Notes: a model not told the origin generated them from the letters alone. Counted from the stretch's first letter, positions 1 through 5,559 are shown. The stretch: 6,579 bases of DNA from Psychromonas sp. (GCA_023145575.1 JAGLDN010000467.1:1-6579); one strand, 5' to 3'. Made by a program: numbers and translations.

Positions 1-223
1 TGAATTCGCCTTAATTGAGGATCTAATGCAGTTTTGGTGTTATCTGTTTTACCAATTTGTTCTGCTAAATATTGTTTTTCCAACGGCTTACTGCCGTTTG
101 CCCTGCACCTGATATTTCCATTATTTGCTTGCTAGTGTAGTCTTCTGCAGTCATTAGCTTAGCGTATTCTAATTTTTGATCTGGAGTGAAATTGGCTCGC
201 TCTTTACGGATTTTATTTGTCAT
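1..223 (-). pseudogene. IS3-family transposase OrfA, frameshifted and cut by the window edge
   Basis: Reading the minus strand from the ATG at 223 gives 52 residues, starting MTNKIRKERANFTPDQKLEY and containing ISGAGQTAVSRWK, then TAG at 67-65. This is the helix-turn-helix N-terminus of an IS3/IS911-type OrfA, which binds the element's ends and supplies the first half of the OrfAB fusion transposase. After the stop, the frame shifted by one base reads QYLAEQIGKTDNTKTALDPQ, the normal continuation. The break lies in a run of five A (about 74-78) where six would restore the frame. An AGGA ribosome site lies about 7 bases before the ATG. Programmed frameshifting in this family occurs near the OrfA/OrfB junction, so a shift this early is more likely a lesion or a sequencing error. 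The rest of the element lies left of the window. Confidence 0.8.
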
Positions 224-261
224 GGTAAATTCCTGTATAATTAATTTAAGAGGCTATCAAA

Positions 262-287
262 CCTTCCAAAATTATTAAACCACTATA
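262..287 (-). repeat. Terminal inverted repeat of the left IS3-family element
   Basis: On the minus strand the sequence starts TATAGTGGTTTAATAATTTT just upstream of OrfA. This resembles the TGTAGTG... ends of related IS3 elements. It stops at 287, where IS256 transposase coding begins at 288, so this is the insertion junction. The second base departs from the usual TG end. The partner end is outside the window. Confidence 0.55.
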
Positions 288-482
288 GTACATCGTCAGT
301 TTAAAAAGTTAACAAAAACAAAAGGAGCATTCCCTAATTCAAATAGCTTGCTGAAACTTCCGTATGTTGGCATACTCAATGCAACAGAAAAATGGACAAT
401 GCCAACCCAAAATTGGAGGCAGGCATTCTCACAGTTAGCCATTTATTTTGATGTTCGATTAGATAAATTTTTAGATATTTAA
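288..482 (+). pseudogene. IS256-family transposase, C-terminal fragment
   Basis: The frame from 288 to TAA at 480-482 encodes about 64 residues containing HRQFKKLTKTKGAFPN, SLLKLPYVGILNA, KWTMPTQNW and SQLAIYFDVRLDKFLDI. This is the conserved C-terminal tail of IS256 (Mutator-like) DDE transposases. The upstream part, including all catalytic residues, is missing because the IS3 element at 1-287 was inserted here. The codon at 288-290 (GTA) may be part of the IS3 target duplication. The fragment ends naturally and is followed at once by an IS256-type terminal repeat, so the 3' end of the element is intact. It differs from the second IS256 element in the window, whose tail reads LNRFIIKFEVQIVPHI, so the two are different members of the family. 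Confidence 0.85.
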
Positions 483-486
483 TTCG

Positions 487-511
487 TTGACACAGAATAT
501 TGAACGCCCTC
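487..511 (+). repeat. Right terminal repeat of the left IS256-family element
   Basis: The sequence TTGACACAGAATATTGAACG followed by CCCTC lies 4 bases after the transposase stop. Its complement starts GAGGGCGTTC and ends TCTGTGTCAA, the usual form of IS256-family ends. It marks the right border of the fragmentary element at 288-511. Confidence 0.65.
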
Positions 512-629
512 AATGAATCACTCAGGTGTCCAGAAACGAGTATCTTCAACCGTGATGAGTATAAGAGGGTGTTTACACAGTTAGGATCACGCCCCTATAT
601 TCACCGAACAGTCACTTTGCATTTATATA

Positions 630-800
630 CCATATTCATTTCATATTAACTTCGCTCTAACTCCATATTCATTCCATATTTACTGAGGATTCAATCCATA
701 TTCATTTCATATTAACTTCTCTATAACTCCATATTCATTTCATATTAACTTTGCTAACTCCATATTCATTCCATATCTTCTGCGTATTCAATCCATATTG
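630..800. repeat. 31-33 bp tandem repeat array with 11 bp sub-period
   Basis: The motif CCATATTCATTYCATAT starts at 630, 663, 696, 729 and 760, with a partial CCATATT at 793. Spacings are 33, 33, 33, 31 and 33 bases. Each unit divides into three 11-mers (CATATTCATTT, CATATTAACTT and a more variable third). Units starting at 663 and 760 carry a variant (CATTCCATAT, ending ATTCAAT). Every frame on both strands contains stops, so the array is non-coding. Spacing of three helical turns would suit a protein-binding array such as iterons, but nothing adjacent proves that. Bases 512-629 and 801-916 hold no gene that I can support. Confidence 0.85.
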
Positions 801-916
801 GCAGCACATTAATTCAACGCGATCAAGGCTATCCTGTAATGGTTATAGAGGTACAATTATTTTGGCCACGTAGCAAGAGATGAAATTATTCACCTCATAA
901 TAAAATAAGTGAGAAA

Positions 917-1063
917 ATAAATAAGCAAGCAAGACCAACATATACAACATAATTTAAACTTGGAGCCGCCGCGCTGGCTCTTGAGCGAAATTACACTGTT
1001 AAAGAAGCTGCACAAGAAATGCGGGATTAGAAAATAATGCGTGAATACGTAGGTTATGTAAAT
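917..1063 (+). pseudogene. IS3-family transposase OrfA remnant
   Basis: One frame reads RPTYTT, a stop (TAA at 950-952, where a Glu codon GAA is expected), then FKLGAAALALERNYTVKEAA and QEM. This is a typical IS3/IS911-type OrfA helix-turn-helix N-terminus. It continues with an in-frame TAG at 1028-1030 and then KIMREYVGYVN, which fits the usual GKSTMREWVRQLK segment with several substitutions. The start codon appears mutated: ATA at 917 stands where ATG would be expected, with GAG just before it. The frame ends at TAA (1064-1066). It is distinct from the OrfA at 1-223. It lies immediately left of the decayed IS256 element, which was probably inserted into this IS3 copy. Confidence 0.7.
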
Positions 1064-1090
1064 TAAAATACAGCGTTCTGGTGCTGTTCA

Positions 1091-1118
1091 GAAGGTGTGA
1101 AAAGTACTGTGTAAATGC
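1091..1118 (+). repeat. Left terminal inverted repeat of the IS256-family element
   Basis: It starts GAAGGTGT and contains CTGTGTAAATGC, the usual form of IS256-family left ends. It lies 38 bases before the first transposase ATG at 1156. Confidence 0.65.
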
Positions 1119-1155
1119 TTATTATGTAAGATCTATAAAAGAAACAAGAAACACA

Positions 1156-2389
1156 ATGATGACAGAACAAATGCAAGCTGTTGCTAACGAGCTACTTTAA
1201 GGTCTTAAAACGCCTGAAGATCTTGACCATTTAATACCATGTTAATTTAAATTACAGTTGAAGTGACACTAAGCTCAGACATGACGCATCACTTTGTTGA
1301 AGCTAAAGATCACTCCAATGCGATAAATAACAATAACAGCCGTAATGGTTATTCAAGTAAACGCCTAAAGGCTGTCATTACAATATTGAAATACAGACTC
1401 CTCACGATAAAGATTAAAGCTTTGAACTTCAGCGAGTTAAGAAGCGTCAAACGTGTATAACAGGCATGGATGAACAAATTCTGACACTTTATAAAAAAGA
1501 AATGAGCACGCGTGATATAACAGCTGTATTCCAAGAAATGTATGGTGCAGACATATCCGCACGGCTTGTCTCCCAAGTCACTAACTCAGTAACAAATAAC
1601 GTCGTTGAATTGCAAAGTAGAGCGTTAAATTCTACTTATGCCATTTTATATATGGACTGTGTTGTTCTAAAAAATTCGTCAAAATAAACGAGTGATTAGC
1701 AAGGCTAATTTATCTTGTATTATGAATAAACATTGAAGATCATAAAGACTTATTGGGCATGTGGATATCTAATAATGAAGGGACTAAATACTGACTTTTA
1801 GTCACGATCTATTTCAAAATAAAGGCATGAGAAATAACTTAATCGCCTGTTTGATGTGCTAAAAGTGTTTCCTGATGCTATTAATGCAACCTAACTCAAA
1901 ACAAAAAATTAAACGCTGTATTGTTCATAAGGTACGCAACTCACTGCAATTTGTACCTTGTGAAAACGACAACACAGCAACTTCCAATTTAAACATTACA
2001 TATCAATCACTTACCTAGGATAAAGCAGAGCTTGAATTAGCACGAGCCTCAGATAAATGGAATGATAAATACCCTCAAATAAGCCGGTCTTGGCGCATTA
2101 ACTGGGAAAATTTAAATACACTCTTTGTGTACCCAGAAGATATTCGAAAAGTGATTTACACCAATAATGGAATCGAACTACACCACTAATCCAATCGAGT
2201 CGTTAAACAGTGTTATTAGAAAGTCAGTTAAAACGAGACAGGAATTCCAAATGATGCAGCAACGTTCAAGGTTGTTTATTTTCAATTCAAACGGCTTGTA
2301 ATAAATGGAAAAATGCCAATTAGAAATTGGAACCAGCTTTAAATCGGTTTATCATCAAATTTGAAGTTCAGATCGTTCCTCATATCTAA
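1156..2389 (+). pseudogene. IS256-family transposase, many frameshifts and stops
   Basis: The full IS256 transposase can be followed in pieces across all three frames. MTEQMQAVANELL is followed by a stop and LKTPEDL; then SSDMTHH and NNSRNGYSSKRLK (about 1269-1364); then IEIQTPHD, KKRQTCITGMDEQILTLY and YGADISARLVSQVTNS (to about 1600); then YMDCVVLK, which carries the first catalytic Asp (about 1650). Next come KDLLGMWISNNEG, then FDVLKVFPDAINAT (region of the second Asp), then IVHKVRNSL, KYPQISRSW, NLNTLFVYPEDIRKVIYT, IESLNSVIRK and finally LNRFIIKFEVQIVPHI ending at TAA (2387-2389). I count at least eight frame changes or in-frame stops, so no active enzyme can be made. The open stretches at 1263-1460 and 1466-1687 are fragments of this one gene, not separate genes. 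Confidence 0.9.
2157..2200 (+). repeat. 22 bp tandem duplication inside the transposase pseudogene
   Basis: TACACCAATAATGGAATCGA (2157-2176, copy to 2178) is followed directly by TACACCACTAATCCAATCGA (2179-2198, copy to 2200). The copies match at 17 of 22 positions. Each encodes a version of the conserved YTTNAIESL motif, so the family's single motif is duplicated here and the frame is shifted. Confidence 0.7.
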
Positions 2390-2392
2390 AAG

Positions 2393-2421
2393 GGTATTTG
2401 CAGAATTAGGTATACACCTTC
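2393..2421 (-). repeat. Right terminal inverted repeat of the IS256-family element
   Basis: On the minus strand it starts GAAGGTGTATACCTAATTCT and runs into CAAATACCC. It matches the left end at the outer 8 bases and in the CTG..AAAT core. It begins 4 bases after the transposase stop. Confidence 0.6.
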
Positions 2422-2640
2422 GCTGATCTCTTACCTTTAATTGCTTATAATATCAATTACAGCACATTTTTAGAAATGAAGTATTCCATAACTAATTACA
2501 TTATCAAATATAATAAGGCTAGAACACACGAGTTTAACAGTATGGTAACCCAAAATAAATGTCAGCGTAATTACACGCTTGAATACAATAGGGTGATTAA
2601 ATTAATTGATCACTGCATCCTCTGTGCTACACGATGTTGA
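2422..2640 (+). pseudogene. Possible IS3-family OrfB C-terminal remnant
   Basis: The frame is open from the IS256 right border to TGA at 2638-2640. It contains MKYSITNYIIKYNKARTHEF followed by NSMVTQNKCQRNY. This resembles the end of IS3-family OrfB integrases, where a helix of the type DITQYIIxYYNxxRPH is followed by YNG and a Pro-containing turn. The usual YN and RPH residues are altered, and most of OrfB, including the DDE core, is absent. Together with the OrfA remnant at 917-1063 it suggests that the IS256 element was inserted into an internally deleted IS3 copy. The alternative is an unrelated 54-codon reading frame starting at the ATG at 2476. The assignment rests on pattern similarity only. 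Confidence 0.4.
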
Positions 2641-2755
2641 TGATAAGTCTACGCTGTTTGTGTCTCTAAATAATCAAAAGCTTGTGCTACACGATGTTGA
2701 TGATAAGTCTATATTTGCCGACATTCAGCACCACTGCGAAGAGTTGCATATTTAA
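2606..2755 (+). other. Short open frame with a repeated LHDVDDKS module, not recognised
   Basis: After TAA at 2603-2605 the frame is open to TAA at 2753-2755, about 49 codons, with TTG and GTG but no ATG start. It contains VLHDVDDKS twice, 20 residues apart, and ends FADIQHHCEELHI. The composition looks protein-like, so this may be the tail of a lost gene whose upstream part was shifted out of frame. I recognise no family. The repeat is a 29 bp exact DNA duplication (2623-2651 and 2683-2711). Confidence 0.3.
2623..2711. repeat. 29 bp exact direct repeat, 60 bp apart
   Basis: TGTGCTACACGATGTTGATG and the 9 bases after it occur at 2623-2651 and again, identically, at 2683-2711. The 31 bases between the copies do not resemble the sequence after the second copy. 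This is therefore a repeated module rather than a duplicated 60 bp unit. Confidence 0.9.
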
Positions 2756-2940
2756 AAAAAAGCATTGTAAATATTATTTAAAGCAACTACATACGCAAAA
2801 AGTGAACATTAAACAAGCAAAATAAAAGTAATGTGTTCTTTTTGGCTAAAAAATATACTTGGTGCGGAACTAAAGCTATTAAGGTACACTTTCAACTTTC
2901 AGGGTGCTTTATAAACTAGAAACACTCAAAGCAATCACAT

Positions 2941-2945
2941 GAGGG
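2941..2945 (+). promoter_or_regulatory. Ribosome binding site deciding the start at 2951
   Basis: GAGGG lies 5 bases before the ATG at 2951 and overlaps the alternative ATG at 2939. It therefore favours the inner start. Confidence 0.5.
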
Positions 2946-2950
2946 TTCGA

Positions 2951-3814
2951 ATGCGAAATACAAACTTCCCCCTAAAAATATGGTTCAATAAAATAAGGAA
3001 CAATAGACATCTCACTAATGTTTATACGAACCTACCCACTTCTAATGAAAGTGACTTTCATTCTATCAAAAGAGATGCAAAGGGAGCTGAAGAAGAAAAA
3101 AATCAAATTAACTTAATATTTGAACAAAATGAATTTAATGAAGAAAGAAATCTAGAAGAGTTTAATGAAACAATAAACTTTGTTGATAAAACCTACATTG
3201 CAGATTCAAAATTCGAATGGTTCACCAGTGAACAAAATAATAAACTGCTGCGTCTTCATTGCGTGTATTACGTCAATATTAAACTCTCCACTGATACACC
3301 AATAAAACAACTTGAAGATACTAGCTTCGAATGGTGCTCCAATCATGTTTTTGAGTATTTTGATGATCAATTAAGAGGATCAGATCAATATACTCTTTTA
3401 CAAAATATGAGAGCCAGTTGGCAAAATTGCCTTATTGAAAGTTTTAAGTTTAAATGGCTACCTAAAGACAATGAACAGGAAATTATTGATTGTTGGGGTT
3501 ATTACCGTCATTTTCTCCCCTATTCTAGCCTAATGCCAACCAATAGCTATAAAGACATGTATTACGCGCTAATATTAGGGTTTTACTTCCTAAACACCAG
3601 CCCTACCGAGAAAATAGAGTTAATCAATAGAATGAAAGCTACTTCAACTCAACGCGCCAGAAGAGCTCAACGTGCTGAAGCTAGTGCTAGACCATATAAT
3701 TTCACCATAACACAAGAAGCATCTGACAAAATAGATAAAATTAAACTTAAAACAGGCAAAAGTAGAAGTGCCATTATTCAATGTCTGATTGATGGTATTA
3801 ATATGGACACTTAA
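2951..3814 (+). CDS. Unknown protein with C-terminal ribbon-helix-helix-like DNA-binding segment
   Basis: This is an intact gene of 287 residues with no family I can name with certainty. Residues 46-78 are acidic and probably flexible. Residues 79-222 look folded, rich in Trp, Phe and Tyr, and mainly helical. Then come ELINRMKATS (223-232) and a basic Arg/Ala-rich stretch (to about 247). After that comes a ribbon-helix-helix pattern: strand PYNFTIT (248-254), helix QEASDKIDKIKLK, a turn with TGKSRS, and helix AIIQCLIDG (273-281). The order of basic helix, strand and two helices recalls MatP, the terminus-organising protein. The usual MatP C-terminal coiled coil is missing, the N-terminal region is far longer, and no matS site is present. 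The start at 2951 is preferred because GAGGG lies 5 bases upstream. The alternative ATG at 2939 adds four residues and has no ribosome site. A TATAAA at 2910-2915 could be its -10. A plasmid-type regulator is another possibility. Confidence 0.75.
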   Translation: MRNTNFPLKIWFNKIRNNRHLTNVYTNLPTSNESDFHSIKRDAKGAEEEKNQINLIFEQNEFNEERNLEEFNETINFVDKTYIADSKFEWFTSEQNNKLLRLHCVYYVNIKLSTDTPIKQLEDTSFEWCSNHVFEYFDDQLRGSDQYTLLQNMRASWQNCLIESFKFKWLPKDNEQEIIDCWGYYRHFLPYSSLMPTNSYKDMYYALILGFYFLNTSPTEKIELINRMKATSTQRARRAQRAEASARPYNFTITQEASDKIDKIKLKTGKSRSAIIQCLIDGINMDT

Positions 3815-3894
3815 TATTGCACATACAGCCTTCTAGGGAGGAGGAAGAATTAAATTTGTAGGTATTTTGGTGGTTGACAAGAGAATAAATACAA

Positions 3895-4062
3895 GTAATA
3901 CCAATTACAATGAATAGCTTTTCTATTTTACTGCCTAAAATAACTTACTTCCACGTTATAATTTTCAAAAAGCAAACAGCCATTTACATCAACTTTCGCC
4001 TTGAATTAAACTATTTTCCCTGTGTGAAATTTAGGTTACATACTTAATGTAATTATCATAAC
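3895..4062. repeat. MITE-like element with imperfect inverted ends (168 bp)
   Basis: The left end GTAATACCAATTACAATGAA and the complement of the right end, GTTATGATAATTACATTAAG, match at 15 of the first 22 positions. The interior is non-coding. AATACCAATTACA-type ends are, from memory, frequent in intergenic regions of Shewanella, Colwellia and related genomes. It lies 80 bases after the stop of the gene ending at 3814. Apart from the repeat at 4112 I see nothing else in 3850-4186. Confidence 0.5.
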
Positions 4063-4111
4063 ACACTGTTTCATAGATATTTACTGATGTAAATACTACT
4101 TAGGCTCATTA

Positions 4112-4186
4112 TATACCCATGCGGCGTAAAGATGCCATTTCCGCCAGTAGCTAGAATGTCAGGTCAAGGCACAACATGTCACCTAT
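4112..4186 (+). repeat. Copy of the TATACCC-type dispersed repeat
   Basis: It starts TATACCCATGCGGCGTAAAG and contains TAGCTAGAATGTCAG, then CAAGGCACAACAT and ends CCTAT. The copy at 6346 has the same order: TATACCCGTG, AAAGTGC, TAGCTCGAGGATCAG, CAAGGCATAACAT, CCTAT. It is therefore a diverged third copy of the repeats at 6222 and 6346, lacking the GATTAGC hairpin that follows in those. Confidence 0.65.
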
Positions 4187-4302
4187 CTTTTATTTATTCC
4201 CGTTATTATTAAGGCTGCAACATATAGCAAGGGTTGAGGTAAACTATCAGACGTAAATTCCCATGTATGACCGGCATCAATTATCTTTGCTAATTTCTTG
4301 GT
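4183..4302 (-). pseudogene. Possible coding remnant directly after nspC, not recognised
   Basis: In the same frame as nspC, directly after its TAA, 39 sense codons follow before TAG at 4185-4183. They contain IIDAGHTWEFTSDSLPQPLL and then YVAALIITGINKR. There is no ATG. The composition is protein-like, with a hydrophobic stretch that could be the last membrane helix of a larger protein. It could be the tail of a lost downstream gene whose remainder was removed by the repeat at 4112-4186, or a chance open frame. The NspC C-terminus (SYDDFKASLG) looks natural, so read-through is not implied. Confidence 0.25.
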
Positions 4303-5427
4303 TTAGCGCCCCAATGATGCCTTAAAATCATCATACGAAAATTTATTTAATTGATCGATTTTACCATTACTATGTTTGAAGTAAATACTTGGCATTTTTA
4401 AGCCATTAAACCAATTAAGCTTAACCATAGTGTAGCCACCACTATCCATGATATGCAATTTTTGACCAATGTTAAGAGGACTTGTAAATTGTGCCTCACA
4501 AAATTGGTCGCCAGCTAAACAAGAGCAAGATCCAATAATATAAGAATATTTACCGCCAGATGAAGATCCACGAACAAAGGCTGGCTCATCATAAATTAGC
4601 GTATCTAAACGATGTGCTTCAGTAGCGCTGTCAACGATGGCAATTTTCTTTATATTTTCAACAATATCAATCACGCTTACAACAAGATCTGTGGTCCTTG
4701 TAATAATCGCTTCGCCTGGCTCTAAATACAATTGGATATTGTGTTTTATTGAGAATGTTTTTAATGCATTCGCCAGTTTTTTAATGGGGTAATCTGGATA
4801 GGTAAAAAATATTCCCCCGCCTAAACTGAGCCAGCTAAGTTTGTCGAGATACATGGCAAACGTATCTGAAATGTGATCTAACAGTTCGATAAACGTATTC
4901 ACATCCTTGTTTTCACAATTCATATGAAACATAAAGCCATCAACTTTATCTAAAACGGATAAATCGAGTAAATTTTTTTTAACACCAAGTCGCGAAAAAG
5001 GACGACTCGGATCAGCTAAATTTTGGATTGCAATACTGCGTTCTGGGTTGATGCGCAACCCTAGAGAAGCTTGATTTTTGCAGGCCTCATAATGTGCGTT
5101 TAATTGTGACCGAGAATTGAAAATAATTTTATTAGACAAGCCCTTTATATCTTCAATATCTTGTTTTGAATAGCCAACACTGTAAGCGTGTGTTTCACCG
5201 CCAAATGTTTCATGTCCAAGCTTTACTTCATAAGATCCTGAGCTTGTGGTGCCATCTAAGTAAGGCTTGATCGTTTCAAAGGTACCAAAAGTAGAAAAGC
5301 ATTTTAAAGCCAACAATAATTTAGCCCCAGAGAGCATTTTTAGTGTTTTTGCTTTTTCAAGGTTTTCAATCAACTGATTTTCATTTATTATGAAATAAGG
5401 AGTGCTTAATGTCTGCTCTAAGTTCAT
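4303..5427 (-). CDS. nspC: Carboxynorspermidine (carboxyspermidine) decarboxylase
   Basis: NspC is a cytosolic PLP enzyme that removes CO2 from carboxynorspermidine or carboxyspermidine, the last step to norspermidine or spermidine. At 374 residues it matches the usual family length. The fold is the alanine-racemase/ornithine-decarboxylase type. The PLP lysine is K42 in ALKCFST. Other landmarks are LRINPE (near 125), PFSRLGV (near 145), FHMNCEN (near 168; the family commonly has a Leu-Cys-Glu form), LGGG (202-205), EPGEA (236-240), CLAGD with the active-site Cys (303-307) and YTMVKLNWFNG (332-342). The barrel and C-terminal domains are complete. ATG at 5427 is preferred over 5430 because GGAG lies 5 bases before it and only 2 before the outer one. 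The gene stands alone: the dehydrogenase that makes its substrate is not in the window. An inverted-repeat element lies about 30 bases upstream of the start. Confidence 0.93.
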   Translation of the reverse strand: MNLEQTLSTPYFIINENQLIENLEKAKTLKMLSGAKLLLALKCFSTFGTFETIKPYLDGTTSSGSYEVKLGHETFGGETHAYSVGYSKQDIEDIKGLSNKIIFNSRSQLNAHYEACKNQASLGLRINPERSIAIQNLADPSRPFSRLGVKKNLLDLSVLDKVDGFMFHMNCENKDVNTFIELLDHISDTFAMYLDKLSWLSLGGGIFFTYPDYPIKKLANALKTFSIKHNIQLYLEPGEAIITRTTDLVVSVIDIVENIKKIAIVDSATEAHRLDTLIYDEPAFVRGSSSGGKYSYIIGSCSCLAGDQFCEAQFTSPLNIGQKLHIMDSGGYTMVKLNWFNGLKMPSIYFKHSNGKIDQLNKFSYDDFKASLGR

Positions 5428-5432
5428 CATTT

Positions 5433-5436
5433 CTCC
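5433..5436 (-). promoter_or_regulatory. Ribosome binding site of nspC
   Basis: GGAG on the minus strand (5436-5433) is followed by AAATGATG. Spacing is 2 bases to the first ATG (5430) and 5 to the second (5427), so the second is the better start. Confidence 0.6.
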
Positions 5437-5457
5437 ATTAGTTTTTAGTTTTGGTGG

Positions 5458-5557
5458 TATATACCAATGTGACGTAAAAATGCAACGTCAGATCGGCATA
5501 TTGTTAAGGTACTATTTCCCTTGCTGAATTTGCACTTTTACGTTACATGGGTATATA
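5458..5557. repeat. 100 bp inverted-repeat (MITE-like) element upstream of nspC
   Basis: The left end TATATACCAATGTGACGTAA (5458-5477, continuing to 5485) and the complement of the right end, TATATACCCATGTAACGTAA (5557-5538, continuing to 5530), agree at 25 of 28 positions. About 44 bases lie between the arms, and the element is non-coding. Its tips resemble the start of the repeats at 4112 and 6346 (TATACCC, then GTAA or TTCAAA, then a TGC). The ends TATATA suggest insertion at a TA-rich site. The element occupies nearly all of the space before nspC. Confidence 0.8.
5479..5484 (-). promoter_or_regulatory. Possible -35 of an nspC promoter inside the MITE-like element
   Basis: On the minus strand TTGCAT (5484-5479) is followed after 16 bases by TATATA (5462-5457) at the element's tip, 30 bases before the nspC ATG. 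The boxes match the sigma-70 consensus only partly (3 of 6 and 4 of 6). This is inference, but any promoter close to nspC must lie in or beyond this element. Confidence 0.25.
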
Positions 5558-5559
5558 CA

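Larger units (their letters stand above)
1091..2421 (+). mobile_element. Decayed but full-length IS256-family insertion sequence (1331 bp)
   Basis: The element is bounded by related inverted ends. The left end starts GAAGGTGTGAAAAGTACTGT at 1091, and the complement of the right end starts GAAGGTGTATACCTAATTCT at 2421. Both continue into an AAAT stretch. The length of 1331 bp is normal for IS256. The flanking octamers are GCTGTTCA (1083-1090) and GCTGATCT (2422-2429), 6 of 8 identical, consistent with the 8-9 bp target duplication this family makes. One transposase pseudogene fills the interior. The element cannot move by itself. Confidence 0.8.

Noticed and set aside
1..223. Programmed frameshift in IS3 OrfA at the A run
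   Set aside because: The shift comes only about 49 codons into OrfA, far before the OrfA/OrfB junction where this family uses frameshifting. A lesion is more likely.
565..580. A further IS256-like end, GAGGGTGTTTACACAG
   Set aside because: It resembles the family's left ends, but no matching transposase start or partner end fits it. The element at 1091-2421 has its own left end, so I did not annotate it.
630..800. CRISPR array
   Set aside because: The units are contiguous with no variable spacers, and no cas gene is present.
1349..1576. 75-codon minus-strand open frame
   Set aside because: It lies opposite the IS256 transposase pseudogene, whose plus-strand fragments match the family throughout. 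It is a shadow frame.
1263..1687. Two plus-strand frames (65 and 73 codons) as separate small genes
   Set aside because: Both are fragments of the single decayed IS256 transposase (NNSRNGYSSKRLK and GMDEQILTLY motifs).
1681..1720. GATTAGCAAGGCTAAT as another copy of the GATTAGC hairpin repeat
   Set aside because: It encodes the conserved RVISKAN segment of the IS256 transposase, and the similarity does not extend beyond it.
2939..3814. matS sites (GTGACRNYGTCAC) as support for a MatP role
   Set aside because: I looked for the motif on both strands. GTGAC occurs several times but never with the matching GTCAC half at the right spacing.
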